This document shows, in pieces, positions 6,344-13,544 of a DNA stretch of 16,333 nt. This DNA comes from an uncultured Woeseia sp. GTDB lineage: Bacteria; Pseudomonadota; Gammaproteobacteria; Steroidobacterales; Woeseiaceae. The notes beneath the pieces were generated by a model. That model saw only the letters and a program-made list of their open reading frames with translations, was not told the origin of the DNA and did no database searches. Both the position numbers and the translations under genes were made by a program. The stretch spans positions 1 to 16,333 of the forward strand of contig CALALV010000029.1 of assembly GCA_937925605.1 (NCBI GenBank), given 5' to 3'. The first letter of the stretch is position 1. Every line of letters starts with the position of its first letter.

Positions 6344-8501
6344 AGAGCTTCTTCAACTGGTCCTTGATCTGGTCCTCGGGGTCCCCCGCGTCCCCGTCCT
6401 GTTCGCCGTCGGCCGCTTCCTCGCCCTCGTCCGCCGGTGCAGACGGCACCAGCCGGTCGAGCAGGCGCTGTTTCAACTCGTCGCCTTTCTTCTTCAGCGC
6501 GTTGTCGACCTCGTCCTTGAACATCGCCTCGATGTCCGGCCGCACCTTCGGGTCGGTGAGCTGGCCGCTGATGCGTACCGGGATCAGGGCCTCCGTGAAC
6601 TCTGCGAGTTCCTCGTCGCTCGCCCCGCGCAGGAACTCCGGCCGCTCGAGGACCCGCGCGCGCAGCGCGAAGTCGATGCCGCCCGCGGCGAGGTCCACGG
6701 TGCCGCTGCCGGTCAGCCGCAGGAACGGCATCTCCGCGACCAGGTCCTCGTTCCTGAACACGCCGTCGGTCACGGTGCCGGTCGCCAGCACCGAGCTGAA
6801 CTCGGTGCGCGCCGGTGTACGTGCCTCGGGCGGCGGCTCGCGGCGGTACAGCGCGCGCGCCGCACGCAGCTGGTACCACAGGTCGACGCCCTGCCAGGCG
6901 CCGTCGGCCAGCTCGAAGGTCATGTTGCCGTTCAGCTGGCGGCGCATCGTCGCGAGCGTCTCGCCGCGCGTCGTCAGCACGAAGCTGCCGTCGATCGTGC
7001 CGGTGATGTTGTCGCGCTCGAACATCGCCTGCGCGAGCGGCTGCAGGCTCACGCCGCTGACGCGCTCGTTGGCCGACAGCGCCGGCGTCGCGCCGGCGGC
7101 GTCGATGCGGATGTCGCCGGAATAGCTGCCGTCGAACAGCTCGGCCGACAGCGGGTTGAGCCGCAGCGTGCCGCCGCCGCCCGTGAGCCCGAGCTCGACG
7201 TTCGTGAACTGCATGCCGGACAGCGTCGCCTGCGCCAGCTCAAGCGTGCCGCGCGCGTTGACCGACCGGATGAGCTCGACGGGAATCTCGAAGTCGTCGC
7301 CGGCGCCTGCCTCTTCCGCGGCCGGCGCGGCGCTCGCCGGCGCCATGTAGCGGTCGAGATCCAGGGTGTCCGCGCTCAGCTGGAAACGCAGCGGCGCATC
7401 GGTGCCGAGCGGCAGAACGATTTCGCCCTGCATCGTCGTGTCGTCGAGCACGAGGCGCAGGTCCTCGAGGCTCAAGCTCTGCGTGTCGAGCTCGGCGACG
7501 GCGGCCAGGCCGACGCGCGTCAGCGCCTGCGGATCCGCGGTCGGCGGCAGCTCGATGTCGAGCAGGCCGGCGATGTCGCGCGGGGAGAATTCGGCAACCT
7601 CGATGCGCGCCTCGCCGGTCGGCGCGTCCGCCCACGAGAATGCCGCGACATCGGCGTCGACCTCGACGCCGAGCGCGGCCAGTTCGAGTTCGGCCGGTTC
7701 GAGCCGGCTGCCGGCGAGATCGACGGTCAGCCGCGGCGCGGCCAGCCGGACCGCGGCCGGCCGGCTCGCGATGCCGGCGACCTCACCGTCGAGCGCTAGG
7801 TCCCCGAGCCCTATGGTCTCGAAGGCATCGTCGATCGTGACCCGCGCGGCGAAGGCGAGCTCGCCGGACAGGTCTTCCGGCTGCAGCGCGAAATCGAACT
7901 CGGCGTCGACCTCGAAGGGCTCGCCGAGGGCGATGCGGCCGGTCGTCAGCGACAGCGCGTCGACGCGGTAGTCGCTGCCCGCGCCGAGGTCGCGCAGCCG
8001 CACGCTCGCGTTGCTCACCTCGACCCCGGCAACGTCGAGCGCGCCTGGCGCCTCGCCCGCTTCGTCGGCCGGCTCGTCGGCCGGCGCCGTCTCGCCTTGC
8101 GCGAGGTCGTCCCAGTTGTTCGTGCCTTCTGCGTTCGTGACGAGGTTCAGCTGCAGCGAATCCAGCGCGGCCGTGCCGACGGCGATCTCGCGGCGCAGCA
8201 GCAGCGGCAGCAGGCGCACGGACAGGCGCGCCGACTCGAACTCGGCGAACGGCTCGTCACCGAAGCCCGCGGCGTTGCCGAGCCGGGTACGGCCGACCTC
8301 GACCGCGAGCCACGGGAACAGGCTGACCGACAGGTCACCCTCGATGACGAGCTCGCGGCCGGTGGCCGCCTCGACGCGCGCGGCGATGTCGTCGCGGAAA
8401 TCGTTGGGATCGAAGAACAGCTTGAGCGCGACGGCGCTCAGGACGATCAGCAACACGATGCCGGCCAGCGCCAGCGCCAGTGTCTTCAGGAGGCGGCTCA
8501 T
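6333..8501 (-). CDS. AsmA family protein
   Basis: This 722-residue protein is an AsmA-type inner-membrane protein whose large part faces the periplasm. A single N-terminal membrane helix (about 6-29) is followed by the family-typical segment with FFDPNDFRDDIAARVE, then GRELVIEGDLSVSLFPWLAVEVG and LGNAAGFGDEPFAEFESARLSVRLLPLL. The C-terminal half has the AsmA_2-like region with the NGNMTFELADGAWQGVDL segment and repeated beta strands ending in VRISGQLTDPKVRPDIEAMF. Acidic low-complexity linkers lie around 135-152, in the middle and near the C-terminus. AsmA-like proteins are now viewed as bridge-like lipid carriers or assembly factors of the outer membrane. It heads a minus-strand set with the START-like gene, mutY and yggX. 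The ATG at 8501 has a GGAGA site just upstream. The exact paralogue is uncertain. Confidence 0.92.
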   Translation of the reverse strand: MSRLLKTLALALAGIVLLIVLSAVALKLFFDPNDFRDDIAARVEAATGRELVIEGDLSVSLFPWLAVEVGRTRLGNAAGFGDEPFAEFESARLSVRLLPLLLRREIAVGTAALDSLQLNLVTNAEGTNNWDDLAQGETAPADEPADEAGEAPGALDVAGVEVSNASVRLRDLGAGSDYRVDALSLTTGRIALGEPFEVDAEFDFALQPEDLSGELAFAARVTIDDAFETIGLGDLALDGEVAGIASRPAAVRLAAPRLTVDLAGSRLEPAELELAALGVEVDADVAAFSWADAPTGEARIEVAEFSPRDIAGLLDIELPPTADPQALTRVGLAAVAELDTQSLSLEDLRLVLDDTTMQGEIVLPLGTDAPLRFQLSADTLDLDRYMAPASAAPAAEEAGAGDDFEIPVELIRSVNARGTLELAQATLSGMQFTNVELGLTGGGGTLRLNPLSAELFDGSYSGDIRIDAAGATPALSANERVSGVSLQPLAQAMFERDNITGTIDGSFVLTTRGETLATMRRQLNGNMTFELADGAWQGVDLWYQLRAARALYRREPPPEARTPARTEFSSVLATGTVTDGVFRNEDLVAEMPFLRLTGSGTVDLAAGGIDFALRARVLERPEFLRGASDEELAEFTEALIPVRISGQLTDPKVRPDIEAMFKDEVDNALKKKGDELKQRLLDRLVPSAPADEGEEAADGEQDGDAGDPEDQIKDQLKKLFEQ

Positions 8502-8543
8502 AGGTCTCCGGGCGGGTCGGGGGAACGGTCGGGCGAGCAGTCA

Positions 8544-8552
8544 AGGATAACA
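8544..8552 (-). promoter_or_regulatory. Candidate extended -10 promoter for the asmA-mutY-yggX set
   Basis: On the minus strand, TGTTATCCT reads as an extended -10 (TG, one base, TATCCT). It is about 43 bp before the asmA-like ATG, with no recognisable -35. It would give a leader of roughly 36 nt. The rest of the 142 bp gap (8553-8643) is GC-rich and holds only a 6 bp stem-loop (CTGTCG 8590-8595 with CGACAG 8604-8609), which may mark the 3' end of the DUF4097 transcript. Confidence 0.3.
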
Positions 8553-8643
8553 AACTCCATGGACCGCCTGCCGCGCCTGCCGTTCCCCGCTGTCGGCATC
8601 TGGCGACAGGAGCCGCCGGGTGCGGCCGGCCGCCGCGCCGCCG

Positions 8644-9525
8644 TCAGTCGCGGCAGAGGCGCAGGTCGCCGTTCAGCGTGCGGATCGTGACCCGGCCGCT
8701 GCCGCTGCCCTCGTTGAAGATCAGCTCCCGGCCCGGCGCGTACTGGCTGGTGCGCTCGGGCTGCGGGCCGAAGCAGTTGTCGATCCGGCCGTTGAAGGTC
8801 TCGATGTCGAAGCGCGCCGAGACCTGTCCCGCGAAGTCGATGTCGACCTCGCCGTTGATCGTCTCGACGTCGAGGCGGCCGTCGTCACGCAGCTCGGCCT
8901 GCAGGATCATGTCGCCGTTGGTCGTGTTCAGCGTCGCGCGCGAAAACGAGCCGCGCACCAGCGTCAGGTCGCCGCTCACCGAGCCGGCCTCGATCTCGCC
9001 CGCGAGCCCGCTCGCGTCGATGTCGCCGCTGACCGAGCTCAGCCGGGCCCGCATGTCCTTGCCGTCGCCCGCGATCTCGACGTCGCCGCTGACCGTCTCG
9101 ACGTCGACGTCCGCCGCGAACGCGTCCGCCTCGACGTCGCCGCTGACGGTCTGCAGGCGCAGTGCGCCGTAGACGTCGTTCACCGTGATGTCGGCGCTGA
9201 CGCCGTTCGCCTTGATCGAGCTCCGCTCGGGAACGCGCACGACCAGGTCGCTGCCGCCGCTCGAATGCCGGTGATTGCCGCGCGGCAGCTTGACCTTGAC
9301 CAGCACCTCGTTGCCGTCGCGCTCGACGATCAGCTCCTCGACGTTGCGGCCGAGGTCGGCGGTGACGTCGACCTGCTCGCGCGCCCAGCCCTGCACGCTG
9401 ATCGAACCGGCCACGTTCGAAATCGTCACGATCCCGTCCGGGCTCGCATCGACCGTGCGGTGCTCCTCGTCGGCGGCGGCCACGGCGGCCAGCAGCGACA
9501 GGCCCAGTACTGCAAAAGTCTTCAT
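8644..9525 (-). CDS. DUF4097 family exported beta-solenoid protein
   Basis: The 293-residue product begins with a signal peptide (MKTFAVLGLSLLAAVAAA, cleavage near residue 18) and is otherwise beta strand. A repeated motif of the form T/S-x-S/N-G-D/E places its glycines at 129, 147, 167, 185, 204, 225, 246 and 286, a period of 18-21 residues. The early copies read VSGD and the later ones I/F/L-N-G. This is the DUF4097 'putative adhesin' pattern, a right-handed beta-helix-like stack. One rung seems to be missing or altered between 246 and 286. Two cysteines (C251, C291) near the end could pair to cap the solenoid. The frame is open 16 codons further upstream, but the ATG at 9525 starts a proper signal peptide. 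It follows the sigma and membrane-protein genes on the same strand, so it may be a target or partner of that signalling pair. The biochemical role is unknown. Confidence 0.88.
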   Translation of the reverse strand: MKTFAVLGLSLLAAVAAADEEHRTVDASPDGIVTISNVAGSISVQGWAREQVDVTADLGRNVEELIVERDGNEVLVKVKLPRGNHRHSSGGSDLVVRVPERSSIKANGVSADITVNDVYGALRLQTVSGDVEADAFAADVDVETVSGDVEIAGDGKDMRARLSSVSGDIDASGLAGEIEAGSVSGDLTLVRGSFSRATLNTTNGDMILQAELRDDGRLDVETINGEVDIDFAGQVSARFDIETFNGRIDNCFGPQPERTSQYAPGRELIFNEGSGSGRVTIRTLNGDLRLCRD

Positions 9526-9612
9526 CGGTGGTCTCGCTTCAATTCCGTTCGCCTGGTGATGAGGCTCGTGCACGTCGTAACGGCATCCCTTCGAGCCCGC
9601 CCTGTCATGATC

Positions 9613-10203
9613 CTAGATGTCCGTGCGCCGCATGACCGACGTCGTGATCCCGTCGACCCGGCGCATGATCGCCAGCTCTTCTGCGTAGCTGTTGATCAGC
9701 AATTCCTGCAGCAGCGCGTTGTCCGGCTCCTCGGCCAGCGCGACGTTGATCTGCGCGATCGCGCGGCGGATGTCGGCGAGGTTCTCCTCGACCTCGGCAC
9801 GGGTCTCCGGCGACAGCTTTTCGAGCTCCGCATCGAGCCGCGCGACGAGGCTCGCCCGCGCGTCCTGGAAGTCCGGGCCGAGGGTGTAGCGGTCGCCGAA
9901 CGAGCCCGACACCGGCTCGAACACGTAACCGTCCGCCGGCGGCGCGAGCGCGCCGCCGTCACCGCCGTCCTGCATGACGAACCACGTCAGGCCCGACGAG
10001 GCGCCGACAAGCAGCAGCACGGCCGCCGCACGCGCGAACCAGCCGTCCGCGTAGCCGCGCCGTACCGGCTCGCCGGCCGCGGGCGTCTCGATCGCCGCGG
10101 CAATGCCCGGCCACAGGTCGCGTTTCGGCACGACCTCAAGCGGCAGCTCGCCGGCCATGGCCATGACGTCCTCTTCCGTTACCCGTTCGCGCTTGTCGTT
10201 CAT
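9613..10203 (-). CDS. Single-pass membrane protein, putative anti-sigma factor
   Basis: This 196-residue protein has a cytosolic N-terminal part of about 54 residues with LEVVPKRDLWPGIAAAIE, a segment seen in many proteins coded next to ECF sigma factors. One membrane helix follows (about 55-77), then a periplasmic part rich in charged heptad-like helices (about 114-183, coiled-coil-like). The ATG at 10203 overlaps the sigma stop codon as ATGA, so the two are translationally coupled, the usual layout for sigma and anti-sigma. There is not a single cysteine or histidine, so it cannot be a zinc-binding ZAS-type anti-sigma factor. The anti-sigma role is inferred from position and topology. An alternative is a membrane sensor that holds the sigma factor by another fold. 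Confidence 0.72.
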   Translation of the reverse strand: MNDKRERVTEEDVMAMAGELPLEVVPKRDLWPGIAAAIETPAAGEPVRRGYADGWFARAAAVLLLVGASSGLTWFVMQDGGDGGALAPPADGYVFEPVSGSFGDRYTLGPDFQDARASLVARLDAELEKLSPETRAEVEENLADIRRAIAQINVALAEEPDNALLQELLINSYAEELAIMRRVDGITTSVMRRTDI

Positions 10204-10862
10204 GCTGTCGTACCGTCAAGTTGCTGTGCCAGCAGCCGCCGCGCACGGTGCAGCTGCGCCTTGCTCGTGCCGCTGGCGATGCCGAGCATGTCGCCGGTTT
10301 CCTCGTGGCTGAAGCCGTACACGGCGTGCAGCACGAAGACCTGGCGGGCCCCGGTCGGCAGTTCCCCGAGCGCCTGCTCGAGATCCGCCAGGCCGCCTCC
10401 GTCGCCCATCGGCGGCGGCTCGTCGTGTACCTCGCGCACGACCTGCAGTCGGTCGTACTCACGGCGCGACTTGCGCATCCGCCCGAGCACGGCGTTGACC
10501 GCGATGCGGTGCAGCCAGGTGCCGAAGGCGGCGTCGCCGCGGAAGCGCGCGAGCTGCGTCCAGGCCTGGATGAAAGCCTCCTGGGCGCAGTCCTCGGCCT
10601 CGCTCGCATTGGCCGTCATGCGCAGGCAGAGGCCGTAGACCCTGCCGACGTGCGCGCGGTAAAGCGCCTCGAAGGCCGCCGTGTCACCGGCTTTGGCGCG
10701 CGCGATCGCGGCCGCCTCGTCGACGGCCGTCGCCGTCTCGCTGCCGGACTCTTCCCCGTCGGCGGCCAATAGCGCTCCCAATGCGTTCGACTCCGTGTTT
10801 CTTGTCCCTTGGACGTCCGCCGCGGCCGAAGGGTTTAAGCCCGGCGCCGGTCCGGCGACCAT
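10200..10862 (-). CDS. ECF-type RNA polymerase sigma factor
   Basis: The protein contains the two ECF domains. Region 2 starts at AFEALYRAHVGRVYGLCLRM, continues through EAEDCAQEAFIQAWTQLARF and ends with FGTWLHRIAVNAVLGRMRKSRR. Region 4 has LEQALGELPTGARQVFVLH and the helix-turn-helix YGFSHEETGDMLGIASGTSKAQLHRARRLL. There is no region 3 or 1.1. It directs RNA polymerase to alternative promoters, probably for envelope stress genes given its neighbours. Start choice is uncertain. The ATG at 10862 (220 aa) has no Shine-Dalgarno. A TTG at 10781 (193 aa, nearer the usual ECF size) is preceded by CGGAG about 9 nt upstream. The extra N-terminus is low in complexity. The longer open frame to 11003 would run through the divergent gene's promoter and is unlikely. 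Its stop overlaps the next gene as ATGA. Confidence 0.93.
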   Translation of the reverse strand: MVAGPAPGLNPSAAADVQGTRNTESNALGALLAADGEESGSETATAVDEAAAIARAKAGDTAAFEALYRAHVGRVYGLCLRMTANASEAEDCAQEAFIQAWTQLARFRGDAAFGTWLHRIAVNAVLGRMRKSRREYDRLQVVREVHDEPPPMGDGGGLADLEQALGELPTGARQVFVLHAVYGFSHEETGDMLGIASGTSKAQLHRARRLLAQQLDGTTA

Positions 10863-10966
10863 TTCATTGTGCCGCAGAAGGCGCCGCAACGCCCGGACGG
10901 CGGCGGCGATTCTGGTATCATGCGGCAGGCTTTTTCCGGTCGCTCCGCCGACTGAACAATAACTAG
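10863..10966. promoter_or_regulatory. Divergent control region with extended -10 for the GGDEF-EAL gene
   Basis: This 104 bp gap separates the sigma gene (minus) from the GGDEF-EAL gene (plus). On the plus strand, TGGTATCAT (10913-10921) is an extended -10 (TG, one base, TATCAT, five of six matching). There is no -35 match at 17 bp. Transcription would start near 10928, giving a leader of about 39 nt. No clear promoter is visible for the sigma operon; if the TTG at 10781 is the real sigma start, its promoter could lie further left, around 10790-10860. Confidence 0.4.
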
Positions 10967-13183
10967 ATGGCGCATTACGACCCAGCGGCCGAGCCGCTGC
11001 CAACCGCTGACGACGAGGGGACTCCGGCCGCCCGCGGCGACGACCAGAGAATGGCGAGTTACACGATCCTCTGCCTCGGGCACGCCTCCTTCGCTCCGGG
11101 CTTCCTGCGTGAACTCGAGCAGGACCCGGCCTGCCGCCGCCTGTACCGCTGCGAGGGCCTCGAACTGCCCACGGTCATCCCGCAGGACGTGGACCTCGTG
11201 CTGTTCGAGGCCCGCGCCACCGGCGAGGCGCTGCGCGAACTGGTGCGCGGGCTGGCGGGCTACCCGCTGGTCGCGCTGACGACCCGCGAGTTCGAGCACC
11301 GCGGCCTCGCCGCCGTGCGCGCCGGCGCCTGCGCCTACCTGTGCGTCGACGCGACGACCCCCGCCGGAAGCCGCACGCTGTTCGACCACGCGGCGCAGCG
11401 GCATCGCCTGCTCGCCCGCCTGTCCGAGGCCGACGACACGGTGCTGTCGATCCTGAAAAGCATCAACGACGGCGCCATCGTGGTCGACCGCGACGGCCAC
11501 GTGCTCGACATCAACCCGGCCGCCCGCTCGATGCTCGGACTGCCGCGCCGCGGCATGCCCGACGCGGACTGGGCGGCGGACTTCTGCCGGCTCGCCGCCG
11601 ACGGCGCGACCACGCTCGCGGCCTCGCTGCTGCCGCTCGAGCGCGCGCGGCGCGGCGAGAAGTTCTCCAACCAGGTCGCGCTGTACCGCGCGCCGCAGCA
11701 GGCGGACCTGCTGCTCAGCGTGAACGGCCAGGGACTGTACGACGCGGACCACTTCCTGGTTGGCGGCGTCATCACGTTCCGCGACGTCACCGAGGTGATG
11801 CGCCGCGCGGTCGAACTGGAGAAGCGCGCCGAATACGACGAGCTGACGCTGCTGCCGAACCGGCGGCTGTTCGTGACTCACCTCGAGAAGGCCATGGGCC
11901 GCGCGCGCCGCAGCGGGCGGCCGCTCGCCGTGCTGTTCGTCGACCTCGACCGATTCAAATCGGTCAACGACACGCTCGGCCACGACTGCGGCGACGAACT
12001 GCTGCGCCAGGTCGCCGAGCGCATGCAGCGCAAGCTGCGCATCGGCGACTTCTCCGGGCGCTGGGGCGGCGACGAGTTCGTCGTCTGCCTCGAGGACTTC
12101 GGCGCGGCCCGCGACGCCGCGGCGGCGGCGCAGAAGCTCGTGCTGGTCCTGAGCGAGCGCTACGAGATCAACGGCAGCGAGGTCTACGCGACGCCGAGCA
12201 TCGGCATTGCGACCTTCCCCGACTCCGGCGAGACGGCGGAGCGCCTGGTCAGGGCCGCCGACCTCGCGATGTACCAGGCGAAGAAGCGCGGCGGCGGACG
12301 CTTCCAGTACTACTCGGAAGCGCTGAACGCGAAACTGGAGCAGCGCGAGGAGCTGGAGCTCGGCCTGCGCCACGCACTCGTGCGCAACGAGTTCGTGCTG
12401 CACTACCAGCCGCGCATCGACGTCATCAGCGGCCGGCTGACCGGCCTCGAGGCGCTGCTGCGCTGGCAGCACCCGCGCTTCGGCCTGCTGCCGCCGGCGC
12501 GCTTCGTGGGCCTGCTCGAGTCGAGCGGGCTCATTCACTCGGCCGGCGAATGGATCATCGACACGGCCTGCCGCCAGCTCGCCGGCTGGCAGCAGCAGTT
12601 CTCGATGCCGGACCTGTCGGTCGCGATCAACCTGTCGCCGCAGCAACTGCTGCAGGGCCGGCTCGTCGACACCGTCGACCGCGCCCTCGCCGACAACGCG
12701 CTCGACCCCGGCTGCATCGAGTTCGAGCTGACCGACGGTGACCTCATCGGCCAGCGCTCGGCCGAGCGCGAGGCGCTGGCCGCGCTGCGCCGCCTCGGCG
12801 TTAGGCTGTCGCTGCACAACTTCGGCACGCGCGACATCTCGTTCACGTCGCTCGACACGGGCGTCATCGACAGCATGGTGCTGGACCCGGAGCTGATCCA
12901 CGACGTCGAGCACAACGACAGTCACCAGCGCATCGTGCGTGCCGCGATCGCGATGGCGCGGGGCCTGAACATCGAGGTCGCCGCCGAGGGCGTCGAGACG
13001 ATGCCGCAGCTCGAGTTCCTGAAGAGCTGCGACTGCGACCTCGCGCAGGGCTTCCTGATCGCGAAGCCGATGCAGGCCGAGAAGGTCTCGAGCATCCTGC
13101 GCGCGGAGCTCGGCGGCTCGCGGCTGCTGTCCGGCCTCGGCACCCGGGCCGGCGAGCCCGCCGGCGACCGCCGCCCGAACTAG
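10967..13183 (+). CDS. Pseudo-receiver / PAS / GGDEF / EAL c-di-GMP protein
   Basis: This 738-residue cytosolic protein has four modules. Residues about 30-145 look like a CheY-type receiver, but the phospho-acceptor position has E81 (in DLVLFEA) instead of Asp and no Lys is seen at the usual LxKP site. A PAS domain spans about 155-278. The GGDEF domain (about 285-450) has DELTLLPNR, intact GGDEF at 367-371 and an inhibitory RxxD site (RIGD, 358-361) at the exact five-residue spacing, so it should be an active, feedback-regulated diguanylate cyclase. The EAL domain (about 465-710) keeps E495-A-L, INLSPQ, AEGVE and AQGF, but the usual DDFG is H617-N618-F-G, the usual lysine in LKID is V638, and ELTE is ELTD, so phosphodiesterase activity is probably lost. 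The start is weak: the ATG at 10967 and the one at 11051 both lack a clear ribosome site. Confidence 0.94.
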   Translation: MAHYDPAAEPLPTADDEGTPAARGDDQRMASYTILCLGHASFAPGFLRELEQDPACRRLYRCEGLELPTVIPQDVDLVLFEARATGEALRELVRGLAGYPLVALTTREFEHRGLAAVRAGACAYLCVDATTPAGSRTLFDHAAQRHRLLARLSEADDTVLSILKSINDGAIVVDRDGHVLDINPAARSMLGLPRRGMPDADWAADFCRLAADGATTLAASLLPLERARRGEKFSNQVALYRAPQQADLLLSVNGQGLYDADHFLVGGVITFRDVTEVMRRAVELEKRAEYDELTLLPNRRLFVTHLEKAMGRARRSGRPLAVLFVDLDRFKSVNDTLGHDCGDELLRQVAERMQRKLRIGDFSGRWGGDEFVVCLEDFGAARDAAAAAQKLVLVLSERYEINGSEVYATPSIGIATFPDSGETAERLVRAADLAMYQAKKRGGGRFQYYSEALNAKLEQREELELGLRHALVRNEFVLHYQPRIDVISGRLTGLEALLRWQHPRFGLLPPARFVGLLESSGLIHSAGEWIIDTACRQLAGWQQQFSMPDLSVAINLSPQQLLQGRLVDTVDRALADNALDPGCIEFELTDGDLIGQRSAEREALAALRRLGVRLSLHNFGTRDISFTSLDTGVIDSMVLDPELIHDVEHNDSHQRIVRAAIAMARGLNIEVAAEGVETMPQLEFLKSCDCDLAQGFLIAKPMQAEKVSSILRAELGGSRLLSGLGTRAGEPAGDRRPN

Positions 13184-13187
13184 TCCC

Positions 13188-13496
13188 CTACTGCGCGCGG
13201 CCGCAGTTCCAGCAGGCCGCGAACTGCCCCTCGTTGTCCTCGCCGCAGCCGCGGCAGCGCCAGGCCTCGGCCGGGCTTTCGTGGATCAGGTTGTCGGTGT
13301 CGATCAGCTGGCGCGCGCGGTCGAGGTCGAGGTCGTTCTTCACCCACAGCTCCGGCCAGACCTCCTGGAACGGCATCTCGCCGACGATCGAGCCTAAGTG
13401 CTCGTTGCGCAGGAAGGCCGGAATGCCCTCGCTCTCGAGCAGGTTCTTGTAGTGGTTGATCGTCACCAGCGACGCGGACGACGTGACCTTTTTCAT
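13188..13496 (-). CDS. DUF2007 / zinc-ribbon small protein
   Basis: This 102-residue protein has two parts. Residues 1-70 match the DUF2007 pattern, a small domain annotated as a putative signal-transducing protein related to PII-like folds: MKKVTSSASLVTINHYKNLLESEGIPAFLRNE, then a mid segment with WPELWVKNDLDLDRARQLI. Residues 80-99 form a C-terminal zinc ribbon with C81, C84, C95 and C98 (C-X2-C-X10-C-X2-C). Function is unknown; the first part may bind a ligand or peptide and the ribbon may bind zinc, protein or nucleic acid. It is 48 bp downstream of trpA on the same strand, so it may be carried on the trp transcript. It ends 4 bp from the converging GGDEF-EAL stop. Confidence 0.85.
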   Translation of the reverse strand: MKKVTSSASLVTINHYKNLLESEGIPAFLRNEHLGSIVGEMPFQEVWPELWVKNDLDLDRARQLIDTDNLIHESPAEAWRCRGCGEDNEGQFAACWNCGRAQ

Positions 13497-13544
13497 GCGT
13501 GTGCCGGGCTGCCTCGATGCCGGGAAATTAAACCGGAGTCGCCA

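Noticed and set aside
6237..7799. 520-codon plus-strand open frame
   Set aside because: It is antisense to the asmA-like gene; composition and lack of motifs mark it as a shadow.
8559..8690. Possible small plus-strand gene with AAGGA upstream (ATG near 8559)
   Set aside because: The spacing to the ATG is too long (about 11 nt), it runs antisense into the DUF4097 3' end, and the peptide of about 43 residues has no recognisable feature.
9613..10203. Zinc-binding (ZAS) anti-sigma motif
   Set aside because: The protein has no Cys and no His, so the HxxxCxxC motif is impossible. The anti-sigma role rests on context alone.
8620..10638. 672-codon plus-strand open frame
   Set aside because: It runs antisense across three convincing genes (DUF4097, membrane protein, sigma) and reads as Arg/Asp/Val-rich noise.
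10835..12925. 696-codon minus-strand open frame
   Set aside because: It is antisense to the GGDEF-EAL gene, whose motifs are unmistakable. The translation is low in complexity.
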